This document shows positions 36,357-45,049 of a stretch of DNA of 64,000 nt, piece after piece. Below the pieces are notes generated by a model. It searched no databases, was not told where the DNA came from, and was given only the letters and a program-made list of their open reading frames with translations. The first letter of the stretch is position 1. Every line of letters begins with the position of its first letter. This stretch comes from Pyrococcus kukulkanii (lineage in GTDB: Archaea; Methanobacteriota_B; Thermococci; Thermococcales; Thermococcaceae). The translations under genes were made by a program, and so were the position numbers. The stretch spans positions 216,432 through 280,431 of the forward strand of contig NZ_JARRIB010000002.1 of assembly GCF_041647995.1 (NCBI RefSeq), read 5' to 3'.

Positions 36357-36859
36357 AGCATCCGCTTAGCAAGAAGGAAGTTAAGGAGATAATAAGACAA
36401 CTAAGCGAGATGTTTGGGGAGGAGATAGCATCGAAGATGCTCAAGAAAAAGGATGATGTTAAGGTTGCCGAATTTGATAAGATGACCGAGATAATAATCG
36501 TAAATGACAGGCCAATGTTCATAAGGAGAAAAGGCCTAATTTTTCCTTTGGTTATAGCCCTTTACAACCTATCAGATGAGGAAGACCTAAGGAAGTGGCC
36601 CAGGAGAGTCGTCGTTGATGAAGGAGCGGTTCCCCATATCCTTAACGGAGCTGACGTTATGGTCCCAGGAATAGTTGATGCTGACGAAAACATTAGGGAG
36701 GGGGACTTCGTCTTCATAGTGGAGGAGAACTATGGGAGGCCCCTGGCGATAGGAATTGCATTAATGAGCGGAAAGGCAATGAAGGAGAGGGACAGGGGAA
36801 AGGCCGTGAAGGTGATACACCACGCGAGGGATAAAATATGGCAGATAACCGCAAGATAA
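36341..36859 (+). CDS. PUA-domain RNA-binding protein
   Basis: A 172-residue protein with an N-terminal alpha/beta domain and a C-terminal PUA domain (about residues 85-165, [27 protein letters not shown]). This arrangement is common in archaeal tRNA/rRNA-binding proteins related to the MCT-1/Tma20 group; the RNA target is not identified. ATG 36341 follows GAGGTGAAAG inside the end of pyrF. Its end overlaps ribL. Confidence 0.85.
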   Translation: MELRVKHPLSKKEVKEIIRQLSEMFGEEIASKMLKKKDDVKVAEFDKMTEIIIVNDRPMFIRRKGLIFPLVIALYNLSDEEDLRKWPRRVVVDEGAVPHILNGADVMVPGIVDADENIREGDFVFIVEENYGRPLAIGIALMSGKAMKERDRGKAVKVIHHARDKIWQITAR

Positions 36860-37284
36860 GGGTGGTAGTCGGTGGGGTCTTCGATATCCTCCACGTCGGC
36901 CACATTCACTTTTTAAAGATGGCCAAGGAGCTTGGAGATGAGCTGATAGTTATAGTTGCACATGATGAAACCGTAAAGAAGAGGAAGGGAAGGCCCCCAA
37001 TAAATCCAGCCGAGGATCGAGCTGAAGTCCTTAGGGCGATAAGGTACGTTGATGATGTTGTAATAGGAGAACCGGGGGAGGTAAGTCTTGAGATCATTAA
37101 AAAGCTCAAGCCAGATATAATAGCCCTGGGCCCAGACCAAGACTTCAGCTGCAAAGACTTAAAGGAGAGACTAAAGAGGGAAGGCCTAAACGTTGAGGTG
37201 ATAAGGCTGCCCTACCTGTACAAGGCGGACAGGGCAAAGACGAGCAAGATAATTCAGAGGATCATTGAGACTTTCTGCGACTGA
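36838..37284 (+). CDS. ribL: FAD synthetase, archaeal RibL type
   Basis: CTP/ATP-dependent nucleotidyltransferase that makes FAD from FMN in archaea. It is 148 residues with the cytidylyltransferase HxGH site ([13 protein letters not shown]), the [13 protein letters not shown] stretch and the C-terminal KTSKIIQRI. Glycerol-3-phosphate cytidylyltransferase is the main alternative, but size and the Cys near the C-terminus favour RibL. Last gene of the DUF4443-pyrF-PUA operon; its end overlaps a convergent GNAT gene by 23 bases. Confidence 0.85.
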   Translation: MADNRKIRVVVGGVFDILHVGHIHFLKMAKELGDELIVIVAHDETVKKRKGRPPINPAEDRAEVLRAIRYVDDVVIGEPGEVSLEIIKKLKPDIIALGPDQDFSCKDLKERLKREGLNVEVIRLPYLYKADRAKTSKIIQRIIETFCD

Positions 37285-37801
37285 ACCTTAGGACGACGAA
37301 TTCCTTGAACTTCATTACCTCCTCAAATCCCTTCCTCTTGTAGTAGTTGTACGCATCTAAGTTCGGGAAGGTCACAACGTATGCCTCCTTCTCAAGACTC
37401 TCAAGTCTTTTTATCGCAAATTCTAAGAGTTGGCTTCCAAGGCCCTTTCCCCTGTACCTCTCGTCAACCATGAAGAACTCTATTAGGCCGGTTCTTGGGC
37501 TCATTATCTCCTGGGGGATCCACCACACCCCTTCCTTTGGGAGTTTGTACACCAAGGCGATTGTACCGACTATTCCATTATCTTCAGCAACGTATAACTC
37601 ATCAAACTCCTTAGCTAACCTGAACTCCAAGAATGGCTCATAGATTTTCTTAAAACCTTCAAAATCATCAATGCTCGGCTTTTTCTCAACCCACTCCAAC
37701 GCCGGATACTTCCCTTTAGTACTCCTGTATATTCCGAATACGAACTTCACAAGTTCATCCTTTAGGCTGAGGGGATTCTCTGCTCTCTTCACTTCCACCA
37801 T
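37262..37801 (-). CDS. GNAT-family N-acetyltransferase
   Basis: A 179-residue acetyl-CoA-dependent acyltransferase with the acetyl-CoA loop [19 protein letters not shown] and the C-terminal [16 protein letters not shown]. The acceptor is unknown. ATG 37801 is preferred over the longer frame: GGTG lies near and the family's N-terminus begins with a short strand. The start lies inside the end of the nitroreductase gene, so both are co-expressed. Confidence 0.8.
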   Translation of the reverse strand: MVEVKRAENPLSLKDELVKFVFGIYRSTKGKYPALEWVEKKPSIDDFEGFKKIYEPFLEFRLAKEFDELYVAEDNGIVGTIALVYKLPKEGVWWIPQEIMSPRTGLIEFFMVDERYRGKGLGSQLLEFAIKRLESLEKEAYVVTFPNLDAYNYYKRKGFEEVMKFKEFVVLRFSRRKSQ

Positions 37802-38330
37802 ATGGAACACCAAACTCGTTGTGGAACACCTTCCACCACTCCTCAACTTCCTCTCCGTGGGGCCTCTTCTCCTCGGCCGGGAACCCTATAGCTATTATGA
37901 ATGGCACTCTCAGGTTCCTGGGAACGTTAAGTATCTCTTTAACGTACTCCTCAGCATCTCTCCCATCGAAGCTCTTCCTGTTCATTATCTGAATCCACAC
38001 GCTCCCAAGGCCTACCGCGAAAGTTGCGAGGTGTATGTGCTCCGCAACTATAGAGCAGTCCTCAAGCCAGACGTCGCTCTTCTCTGGATCACCAACTATC
38101 GCTATAGCCAAGGGAGCACTCGCCAATGGATTTGCCCCGGGCTTCGCTTTGCTTAACAGGTCTAGCTTCTCCCTGTCATCTATAACGATGAAGTACCAGG
38201 GCCTCCTGTTGTGGGAAGAAGGGGAGAGGAAAGCTGCCTTTAGGATTAACTCAACGATTTTCCTGGGGATTTTCTCGTCTTTAAACCTCCTTATGCTTCT
38301 CCTTTTTCTCAGCAATTCAAAGAACTCCAT
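37755..38330 (-). CDS. Nitroreductase-family FMN protein (second copy)
   Basis: A 191-residue FMN oxidoreductase with the RKRRSIRRFKDEKIP phosphate region, the SPSSHNRRPWYFI loop and the C-terminal GFPAEEKRPHG typical of the family. ATG 38330 follows GAGGTG and overlaps the M42 peptidase stop by one base. It is distinct from the copy at 23.7 kb. The substrate is unknown. Its C-terminal tail runs into the GNAT gene. Confidence 0.82.
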   Translation of the reverse strand: MEFFELLRKRRSIRRFKDEKIPRKIVELILKAAFLSPSSHNRRPWYFIVIDDREKLDLLSKAKPGANPLASAPLAIAIVGDPEKSDVWLEDCSIVAEHIHLATFAVGLGSVWIQIMNRKSFDGRDAEEYVKEILNVPRNLRVPFIIAIGFPAEEKRPHGEEVEEWWKVFHNEFGVPYGGSEESRESPQPKG

Positions 38331-39337
38331 CACAACACCTCTAGGTAAGCTTTAATTAGTTCTTTAGTCGCCAGCAGACCCTTAACGTGAGTCCTCTCCA
38401 TTCCATGGCTCGCGTGGACTCCTGGACCTATGAGAGCAACTCTGAAGTCCCAGCCGGCCCTCAAAGCAGCGGAACCATCTGAGCCATAGTAGGGAAAGAC
38501 ATCTACAACATAGGGGATCTTTCTCTCCTCGGCGAGCTCTATCAGCTTAGTCGTCATCTCGTAATCGTAGGGGCCCGTTGAGTCCTTCGCGGCAATTGAA
38601 ACCGCTGTTTCCTTTCCATAGACTCCCTCACCAACGACGCCCATGTCTACAACGAGTAGCTCCTCGGTAGTCCTGGGGTAGCCAGCTGAGCCTCCGTGGC
38701 CGACCTCCTCATAGGGCGAGAAGAAGAATGCCACGGGTATGTCATGGAGCTCATCCTTCAAGTCCGCGATGAGATCAAGAATCACGGCTACACTAGCCTT
38801 ATCGTCAAGGAAGTGGGCCTTCACGAAGCCATTGACGTACTCGAACTTTGGATCGAAGGCTATGAAGTCCCCAGGCCTTATGCCGAGCTTCTCTGTATCT
38901 TCCTTCTTCTCGACTTCGGCGTCGAGCCTTATGTACATGTTCTCCTCCTTCCTCTCCTTCTTCCCAACTTCTCTGTTTACGTGGGCGCTTGGATTCTTTA
39001 ATAGGAGGGTTCCCCTGAACTTCTCCCCCTTCCTCGTTATTATCGTGCAGTATTCTCCCTCAAAGGTTGGAAGGACTAATCCGCCGATCCTCGAGAATGC
39101 CAAATGGCCATCGGGAAGGATTTCTTTAACCATCGCACCGAGAGTGTCAACGTGGGCTATAACAACCAGCTTTGGCTCAGGATGGTTGCCTGCTATTAGT
39201 GCACCCTTCTTCGTGTAGTACGTGTTAACGCCGAGGCCTTCAAGGTAGTCCTCAAGGTAGGGCATTATCTCCTTCATGTAGCCGGTTGGGGACGGTATCT
39301 CGAGAATCTCCTTGAGTATCTTAACTACCCTCTCCAT
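38330..39337 (-). CDS. M42-family aminopeptidase
   Basis: Di-metal exopeptidase of the tetrahedral (TET) aminopeptidase group, 335 residues. Metal motifs: VIAHVDTLG, HFLDDKASVAV, SPYEEVGHGG, VVDMGVVGEG and the final HASHGMERTHVKG. By family it forms dodecamers that degrade oligopeptides in the cytoplasm. It is first in the M42-nitroreductase-GNAT operon, with GGTGATTTT before the ATG. Confidence 0.88.
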   Translation of the reverse strand: MERVVKILKEILEIPSPTGYMKEIMPYLEDYLEGLGVNTYYTKKGALIAGNHPEPKLVVIAHVDTLGAMVKEILPDGHLAFSRIGGLVLPTFEGEYCTIITRKGEKFRGTLLLKNPSAHVNREVGKKERKEENMYIRLDAEVEKKEDTEKLGIRPGDFIAFDPKFEYVNGFVKAHFLDDKASVAVILDLIADLKDELHDIPVAFFFSPYEEVGHGGSAGYPRTTEELLVVDMGVVGEGVYGKETAVSIAAKDSTGPYDYEMTTKLIELAEERKIPYVVDVFPYYGSDGSAALRAGWDFRVALIGPGVHASHGMERTHVKGLLATKELIKAYLEVL

Positions 39338-39433
39338 AAAATCACCATGCTAATGTAGAACTGAACCTTAAAGTCATTTTCTCAACAGTTGGATTGCCAT
39401 CTTACTCTGGAGTTCTTCTATGATTTCAAAAGC

Positions 39434-39580
39434 TTAAGTATCACTAAGAGCCTTTCTGAAGCTTTCTCTAACAGCTTCACTAACTTCATCAACATCCTTG
39501 AGAACTTCAACAAATTCATCTAATAGCCTTTCAACGTTCCTTTTTGATTTTGCAGATACTTCCCTCTCACGGTCAACCAT
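39434..39580 (-). CDS. Small charged ORF, possibly truncated
   Basis: 48 residues, helical and highly charged (MVDREREVSAKSK...FRKALSDT). A TATA-like AAACATTTAAA (about 39617-39627 on this strand) and GGGGG before the ATG support expression. After the TAA stop the same frame continues coding-like for AFEIIEELQSKMAIQLLRK before a second stop, so a nonsense change may have shortened a protein of about 70 residues. Family unknown; an antitoxin-like helical protein is possible. Confidence 0.4.
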   Translation of the reverse strand: MVDREREVSAKSKRNVERLLDEFVEVLKDVDEVSEAVRESFRKALSDT

Positions 39581-39709
39581 AAAATCCCCCAAGAGTGAAT
39601 AATGACCCAGGGATTTAAATGTTTAGTAAAAAACCAAGCTCACCTCCTTTGTGGGCTGGAAGCCTTTAAGGGGAGGAAAGCAAAGTTTTAGATTCTATTT
39701 CCCTATTTC

Positions 39710-40690
39710 TTTATGAGGGCACTCTGGCCGTGCCCGATGACGCCAACCTGCTCGGTGAACCATGGGCGACCGTGCGGAGCTGTGGGAACCCCCGCAAAGA
39801 GGAGGAGGTCAGATGAATAATTGTCTTGGCTCCAGTGATCAGCCATAGAACGAAGAGCATTCCATATAGTAGCACTCCAAAAACCTTTATCGTTGGACTG
39901 CTAAGGAGCGAAGCTACCTTGAGGGCTACTGAGGTGTAGGCTCCGAGGGGGAAGATGAAGGCCCACCATGCGAGGCTGTAATGAAGTGAGATCTTTCTAA
40001 TGTAGTAGAGGGTGAGCATTACCGCCATGAGGAACCACCAGATACCAAAGCCCCAGAGAAACACGGCCAGAAAGCTCAGCTCCCTTTACTATTGCGAGGT
40101 ACGATGAAGCCCCAACTCCTATTGAACCGAGGTCTATCCATATTGAAGGGGCCAAGCCACAGGGCATCGGCTCGTGCCTTGTGAACCTCAGCATGACCAT
40201 TGAGAACAGGCCCAAGTAGAGGAAGAAGCCAGAGCCCCAGGAGAAGTACAGCAGGGCTGAATTCATCTTGTAGAAGCACGTCATTGAAATTCCTATTAGC
40301 CCAACTGGCGGAATGAACCACGCTGGACCCAAGGTTTTGGTATCTATTTCGCCTGGGTAAACATCACGTAAGGTATGAGGAGGGAGAAGGCTATGGTCAT
40401 CAAATCCCTACTAGCCACAAAACGTAAGCTGGCTCATTAAGCTCCAATATCAGCTTCCAGTTCGCCGAGAGGATCAGCATCGCTATAGCTATAGTTCCGT
40501 AGAAGTGGGAAACCACCGGATGGTAGAGATCCCTAACTGCATCTTCCCTATAGAGGCCACCTCAAAATCCGAGGTAACGGGAAGGTGTTGAGATAGGCGA
40601 GCGCTTTAGCGACCTCTAACAGCGAAGGATAATCCTGGGAGAGCATCTTCGAGGTTATGGCCAAGCCCAGTTCCCGTAACGCTTGTGAGA
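39710..40690 (-). pseudogene. Broken TDT/SLAC1-type transporter gene
   Basis: Three frames together rebuild most of a membrane carrier of the tellurite-resistance/dicarboxylate (TDT) family: a first piece (about 40680-40350) with VTGTGL and ANWKLILELNEPAYVLWL; a second (40332-40080) with LGPAWFIPPVGLIGI and PSIWIDLGSIGVGA; a third (40075-39790) with FGIWWFLMAVM and FPLGAYTSVALKVA. Frame changes lie near 40.35 kb and 40.07 kb, and the end is also abnormal. There is no intact start. Decay appears recent because long segments remain readable. Confidence 0.7.
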
Positions 40691-40697
40691 AAAATAT

Positions 40698-40784
40698 TTT
40701 GCAATGCAACTGCAAATAGTTTTTAAATAAGTTTGCAATATAGCTGCAAAATGTTTATAAATACATTTGCAGCATAGATGCACA
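40698..40784 (+). repeat. Tandem 34-bp operator/promoter repeats
   Basis: Two full units (40698-40731 and 40732-40765) and a third partial unit (40766-40784). Each begins with an inverted repeat of form TTTGCA-N7-TGCAAA (for example TTTGCAATATAGCTGCAAAA), and the two full ones then carry a TATA-like TTTWTAAATA. The third palindrome reaches the start codon of the ATPase gene. The second TATA (40754-40763) is about 25 bases before ATG 40784, predicting a leaderless mRNA and an operator overlapping the start site. Confidence 0.75.
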
Positions 40785-41938
40785 TGCTTGAGATGCAGAA
40801 CCCCTGGTGGTTTAACGAACCCGATCCTGATTGGGAGCTGTTCAAAATTTTGAGATTTAGGGTAAGGCCCTCGTGGTTAGATGAACTTTCTTTAACGCCA
40901 TTTTCCTTGAACTTTGTTATAGGTCCAAGGAGAGTTGGAAAGACCATGGGAATAAAGTTGTTAATTAAAGAAATCCTTGAAAAGATAAAAAATCCATATT
41001 CGGTGTTCTATTTCAGTTGCGACGTGCTTGAAGATTACAAGGAACTAATGGAGGTTATCGAGGACTACCTAAAACTTAAGAAAAGGAAAGGAGTTAAATC
41101 AGCGTTCATATTCCTTGATGAAGTGACATTCGTAGATGATTGGTGGAGAGCCATAAAGTTCCTTATTGACCGCGGTACCCTAAGGAGGGATGTTGTTACC
41201 ATAACAGGTTCAGTATCTTTAACTCTAGGAAAGCACTTCGAGACATTTGGGGGGAGAAAGGGGCATGGGAGAAGCATAGAGGTCATGCCCCTGAGCTTTC
41301 GTGAATATTGCAATCTGTTCTATCGCGAGTTCTTTCCTCTCAAAGCCAAAGAAATACTTGAAGAGTACCTTGAGACGGGGGGATATTTGGCCTACCTTAA
41401 TAGCAATTTAAAAGCTGAGGATATCATCGGATTCCTAAAGGCAGATATCAGGGCCCTTGAACGCTCTACTGATGTGGCTAAGGAAGTTATGGGGGCTATT
41501 TTAGATAAAGCCCCCTCTCCCATCTCTTTTAACTCAATAGCTAGGGAGGTTGGAATTTCCCCTCACACTGCAAGGGAGTACGTTGAGCTCTTTGAGAATC
41601 TCCGCGTCCTGAAGCAGGTCTTGTACCTTGGAGGAGACGGCAAAGTTTATCCCAGGAAGGAGAGAAAATTGATACTTCGCGATCCCCTCCTGGTTAAAGC
41701 TATGGAGCTCTGGACAAGAAGGAAAGTTGAAAGAGCTGTGATCTATGAATGGCTTGTTCAGGAGCACCTTTACAGAAAATTTAAGGAAGTTTTTTATTAC
41801 AGAAATTCCTTTGAAATAGACGCTATAGCTGGAGATTTAAAAGTGGAGGTTAAATCCAAGGTAAGTAGGGGGAAATACCCAAAAGGCGTTAAAGTCATAG
41901 GGATCGATGAGATCCCTGAGTTCCTTTATAACATCTAA
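40784..41938 (+). CDS. AAA ATPase with DUF4143-type C-terminus
   Basis: A 384-residue ATPase: Walker A GPRRVGKTMGIK (about residues 47-58), Walker B KSAFIFLDEVTF and sensor GSVSLTLGK. A winged-helix segment ISPHTAREYVELFENLRVL follows, then a PD-(D/E)XK-like end, FEIDAIAGDLKVEVKSK. The family is widespread in archaea and often linked with defence, mobile DNA or toxin-like roles, but unproven. ATG 40784 fits leaderless initiation; ATG 40778 would lie within the operator repeat. It is tightly regulated by the upstream array, probably autogenously. Confidence 0.78.
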   Translation: MLEMQNPWWFNEPDPDWELFKILRFRVRPSWLDELSLTPFSLNFVIGPRRVGKTMGIKLLIKEILEKIKNPYSVFYFSCDVLEDYKELMEVIEDYLKLKKRKGVKSAFIFLDEVTFVDDWWRAIKFLIDRGTLRRDVVTITGSVSLTLGKHFETFGGRKGHGRSIEVMPLSFREYCNLFYREFFPLKAKEILEEYLETGGYLAYLNSNLKAEDIIGFLKADIRALERSTDVAKEVMGAILDKAPSPISFNSIAREVGISPHTAREYVELFENLRVLKQVLYLGGDGKVYPRKERKLILRDPLLVKAMELWTRRKVERAVIYEWLVQEHLYRKFKEVFYYRNSFEIDAIAGDLKVEVKSKVSRGKYPKGVKVIGIDEIPEFLYNI

Positions 41939-41949
41939 AAGTGAGGAAC

Positions 41950-42450
41950 ATGAAGTTCATAGCCGACATGATGCTTGGTAGGCTCGCTCGATGGTTGAGG
42001 CTCTACGGTTACGATACTCTGTATGGAATTAAAGAGGATGACAGAATCCTTGAAGTCGCTAAAAAAGAGGGCAGGATAATACTTACGCGGGACTCTGAGC
42101 TTGCTAGGAAGGCTAGAAAACTTGAAGTGAGAGTTATTCTAATAGAGTCCAACTCCTTCGAGGATCAAGTTAGGCAACTGATGAGGGAGGGAATACAGTT
42201 TAACGAGCTATTCCCCGAAAATGCTAGATGTCCGAAGTGCAATGGGCCAATAGTTAGGGTTAGGAAGGAAGACATAAGGGATAAAGTTCCCGAGAAGGTT
42301 TATGAGGCCTATGACGAGTTCTACGTCTGTCTAAATTGCGGCCAAGTCTACTGGCCCGGGAAGCAGTGGAGGGAGATGATAAAGATTGATAAAAGAATTA
42401 GGGATATCAGCAAACTCTCGGGACGGGATCACCAATCGGAGGTTCCATGA
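41950..42450 (+). CDS. Mut7-C RNase-domain protein with zinc ribbon
   Basis: A 166-residue protein of the Mut7-C/DUF82 PIN-like nuclease family: MKFIADMMLGRLARWLRLYGYD, the acidic TRDSELARKA, and a C-terminal zinc ribbon (CPKCNGPI...CLNCGQVYWPG). It is likely an RNA nuclease; metal-binding Asp residues are present. ATG 41950 follows GTGAGGAAC. It starts 11 bases after the ATPase stop, and its end overlaps convergent hypE by 44 bases. Confidence 0.8.
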   Translation: MKFIADMMLGRLARWLRLYGYDTLYGIKEDDRILEVAKKEGRIILTRDSELARKARKLEVRVILIESNSFEDQVRQLMREGIQFNELFPENARCPKCNGPIVRVRKEDIRDKVPEKVYEAYDEFYVCLNCGQVYWPGKQWREMIKIDKRIRDISKLSGRDHQSEVP

Positions 42451-43423
42451 ATCTCTTTCCTCCAATGCCCGTTTCTAGAATGACCTTTCCTGGATACTCC
42501 TTTATTACCTCTCCTATGATCGCTGCATTCTTCCCCTTCTCGGTCTTCCTCATGGCCTCAAGGGCTTCCTCGGCGTACTCCCTCGCCACAATCATGATGA
42601 CCTTCCCCTCATTGGCGACTTCATAGGGACTTATTCCGAGCATGTCGCTTGCAGCTTTTACTTCTGGTCTTATCGGTATGTCGCTCTCCTTGACAAGGAT
42701 TCCAACGTTGGCCTTCCTCGCCATCTCGTTAAGGGCGTTGCTGAGGCCTCCTCTTGTTGGATCTTTCATTGCATGGATGTTCTCCCAGCCTATTGCCTTC
42801 GCTACCGCCTCCACTACATCCCATATCGGTGCGACATCGCTCTTGAGCTCAGTCTCAAATGATATACCCTCTCTGTGGCTCATTAGGGCTATTCCATGGT
42901 CTCCTATCGTTCCGCTGACCAAAACGGCATCGCCAACTCTAGCTCCAGCATCGCTTATCGGCCTTTCCGCTATCCCTATTCCGGCCGTAATCACGAAGAT
43001 CCCTATCTCATCTTCAACGACTTTAGTGTCTCCTGTAACTATTGGAACGGGAACCTCTTCCGCTGTGTCGTTCATTGATCTGAGAATTCTCTCCAAATCT
43101 GCTCCATCAAAGCCCTCACCAATTATCAGGGAGCTTGCCATGGCTAATGGTTTAGCCCCCATAACGGCTAGGTCATTGACTGTTCCGCTGACAGCTAATC
43201 TGCCTATGTCACCCCCCGGGAAGAAAAGCGGTTTAACTGTGTGTCCATCTATCGTAAACACCAGGTGCTTATCCCCTAGAGGTATTGTAGCCCCGTCATC
43301 AAGGGCCTCTAGGCCAATTCCGCCAGCGGAGTTTAGCTTTATGTTCTTTAGTATTACATTCCTGATGAGTTCTTCCATTAACTCCCCACCGGCACCGTGC
43401 TCAAGCTTTATCTTCATACTCAT
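42407..43423 (-). CDS. hypE: Hydrogenase maturation protein HypE
   Basis: Dehydrates the HypF-made thiocarbamate on its own C-terminal Cys to a thiocyanate that donates cyanide to hydrogenase iron. It is 338 residues, ending in the obligatory PRVC. The ATP site is in the AIR-synthase-like fold (GGDIGRLAVSGTVNDLAVMGA, VTGDTKVVED, MKDPTRGGL). The start is ATG 43423 or 43417. It is separated by 28 kb from the hypCDF group it works with. Confidence 0.92.
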   Translation of the reverse strand: MSMKIKLEHGAGGELMEELIRNVILKNIKLNSAGGIGLEALDDGATIPLGDKHLVFTIDGHTVKPLFFPGGDIGRLAVSGTVNDLAVMGAKPLAMASSLIIGEGFDGADLERILRSMNDTAEEVPVPIVTGDTKVVEDEIGIFVITAGIGIAERPISDAGARVGDAVLVSGTIGDHGIALMSHREGISFETELKSDVAPIWDVVEAVAKAIGWENIHAMKDPTRGGLSNALNEMARKANVGILVKESDIPIRPEVKAASDMLGISPYEVANEGKVIMIVAREYAEEALEAMRKTEKGKNAAIIGEVIKEYPGKVILETGIGGKRFMEPPIGDPVPRVC

Positions 43424-43487
43424 CCCCATTACTACTCCAAACTTAGGTCTTAATAAGGAAACGTTTTTAAGGTAATATCGAGTTTTG

Positions 43488-43504
43488 ATATCGGGATCCG
43501 ATAT
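43488..43504. promoter_or_regulatory. Palindromic operator over the padR start
   Basis: ATATCGG-GAT-CCGATAT is a perfect 7-bp inverted repeat whose right arm contains the first bases of the padR ATG. Partial copies of the arm (AATATCG at 43475-43481 and AATATCG at 43508-43514) flank it. A TATA-like TTTTTAAG lies about 25 bases upstream of the palindrome, so a bound repressor would cover the start site: typical autoregulation. Confidence 0.65.
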
Positions 43505-43799
43505 GAAATATCGGGACTTTTTAATCTTTCACATACTCCACCACGCTGAGAAAGGAGGAATAACCGGAGCTTTCATGATGAAAGAGCTTGAGAGACACGG
43601 CTACAGAGTCAGCCCAGGGACTATTTATCCCTTACTCCACTCAATGGAGAAGGAGGGGCTGCTAAAGAGTAGATGGGAGGTTAGAGAAGGAAGAAGGATA
43701 CGCGTGTATGAGATAACGGAAAAGGGCGTGAAGGCTCTCCAAGAAGGCCGTGAAAGGGTTAGAGAGCTCTGTAAAGAACTACTGGGGGAATATGAATGA
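43503..43799 (+). CDS. PadR-family transcription regulator
   Basis: A 98-residue winged-helix regulator: DFLIFHILHHAEKGGITG, the recognition part GYRVSPGTIYPLLHSMEKEGLL and the wing RIRVYEITEKG. PadR proteins usually repress nearby transporter genes until a ligand binds. ATG 43503 lies in the palindromic operator; an in-frame TTG upstream would start inside it. Its stop overlaps the MFS start (ATGA). Confidence 0.85.
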   Translation: MKYRDFLIFHILHHAEKGGITGAFMMKELERHGYRVSPGTIYPLLHSMEKEGLLKSRWEVREGRRIRVYEITEKGVKALQEGRERVRELCKELLGEYE

Positions 43800-44971
43800 A
43801 GGAGAAGAAGATATTCGGGATAAGCTGGAACGTCTTCCTCCTCGGAATAGTCAGCTTCCTCAACGATATGAGCAGCGAGATGATAATGCCCATAGTTCCT
43901 ACTTACCTCACCGACATCCTGGGTATAGGAAAGGCCCTCAGCGGTTCAATCATGGGGCTGATAGAGAGCTTAAGCTCACTGTTCAAGGTTCTGTTTGGAT
44001 ACTTCAGCGATAGGTTCAGGAAGAGAAAAGCCTTCGTTGCCCTGGGTTATACGCTCTCAGCCATAGCTAAAGGTTCCCTGGCATTCATAAGTAGCTGGTG
44101 GGAGTTCGTTGCCCTGAGGATAGTGGACAGGATTGGTAAGGGAATAAGGACGGCCCCCAGGGATGCTTTAATTGCCGAATCTAGCGAGAAGGGCAAAACG
44201 GGAAAGGCCTTTGGCTTCCACAGGATGATGGACACCTTGGGGGCCGTTGCTGGCCCCTTAGTTGCCATGGGCCTCCTAGCGGTATTCTCTCAGCTACCCA
44301 AGGTCGTTGCCTACAAGAGGATATTCATAATCTCGGCGATCCCAGGATTAATAGGTGTTCTCATAGTCCTCCTCTTCGTCGTCGATAAGGGCGGAGAAGT
44401 TAAGAAGAAGATAAAAGGCATATCGGCATTGAGATCAAGAAACCTTCAGCTGTTCCTGGTTATAGTCGCGATAGGGGCCCTTGGGAGGTACAGCTATGCT
44501 TTTACTCTCTGGAAGGCTGAAGAGCTTGGACTAACGGTTATGCAGGGCTTGGGCTTCTATGCTCTCTTCAATCTCATCTACGCCCTCTCAGCCTATCCCC
44601 TGGGAGCTTACTCAGATAAGATAGGGAAGAGGAAGCTCATAACTATTGGCTTCGGAATAGCGGCTTTAGCTTCGATAGCCTTCGCATTCGCAAGAAACGC
44701 CTTAGAACTTGCGTTGGCCTTTATCCTCTACGGAACATACATCGCGATAGAAGATACAATTCCAAGGGCTTACATGGCTGACCTAGCGAAGGAGTTCGAG
44801 AAGGGCACAGTTATAGGAGCCTATCACACAGTTTTTGGAATCTTCGTGTTTCCAGCTTCGGTGATGGCCGGAGTACTCTGGCAGACCTACTCCCTAACCC
44901 ATGCGTTCCTCTATGCCGCAACTATGAACGCCTTGGCAATGATCCTTATGGTTCTAACGAGGGAAAAGTAG
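43796..44971 (+). CDS. MFS efflux-type transporter
   Basis: A 391-residue, 12-helix major facilitator. The first cytoplasmic loop FGYFSDRFRKRKAFV and the later YPLGAYSDKIGKRKLI are the family's duplicated signature. The helix-4 region FVALRIVDRIGKGIRTAPRDALIAE is also typical. Its partner PadR regulator suggests inducible export or import of a small compound. Substrate unknown. Confidence 0.85.
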   Translation: MKEKKIFGISWNVFLLGIVSFLNDMSSEMIMPIVPTYLTDILGIGKALSGSIMGLIESLSSLFKVLFGYFSDRFRKRKAFVALGYTLSAIAKGSLAFISSWWEFVALRIVDRIGKGIRTAPRDALIAESSEKGKTGKAFGFHRMMDTLGAVAGPLVAMGLLAVFSQLPKVVAYKRIFIISAIPGLIGVLIVLLFVVDKGGEVKKKIKGISALRSRNLQLFLVIVAIGALGRYSYAFTLWKAEELGLTVMQGLGFYALFNLIYALSAYPLGAYSDKIGKRKLITIGFGIAALASIAFAFARNALELALAFILYGTYIAIEDTIPRAYMADLAKEFEKGTVIGAYHTVFGIFVFPASVMAGVLWQTYSLTHAFLYAATMNALAMILMVLTREK

Positions 44972-45049
44972 GGCCTCCTGGCTCGGTTTAAAAGTTTTTC
45001 CGCGAAGCTTTATTAATTTTTAATTCCAGCTTTTTTCTGGTGGGTGAGC

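Noticed and set aside
39434..39436. Stop-codon readthrough or special amino acid at the TAA of the small ORF
   Set aside because: TAA is not a selenocysteine or pyrrolysine codon and no recoding structure is seen; simple truncation is more likely.
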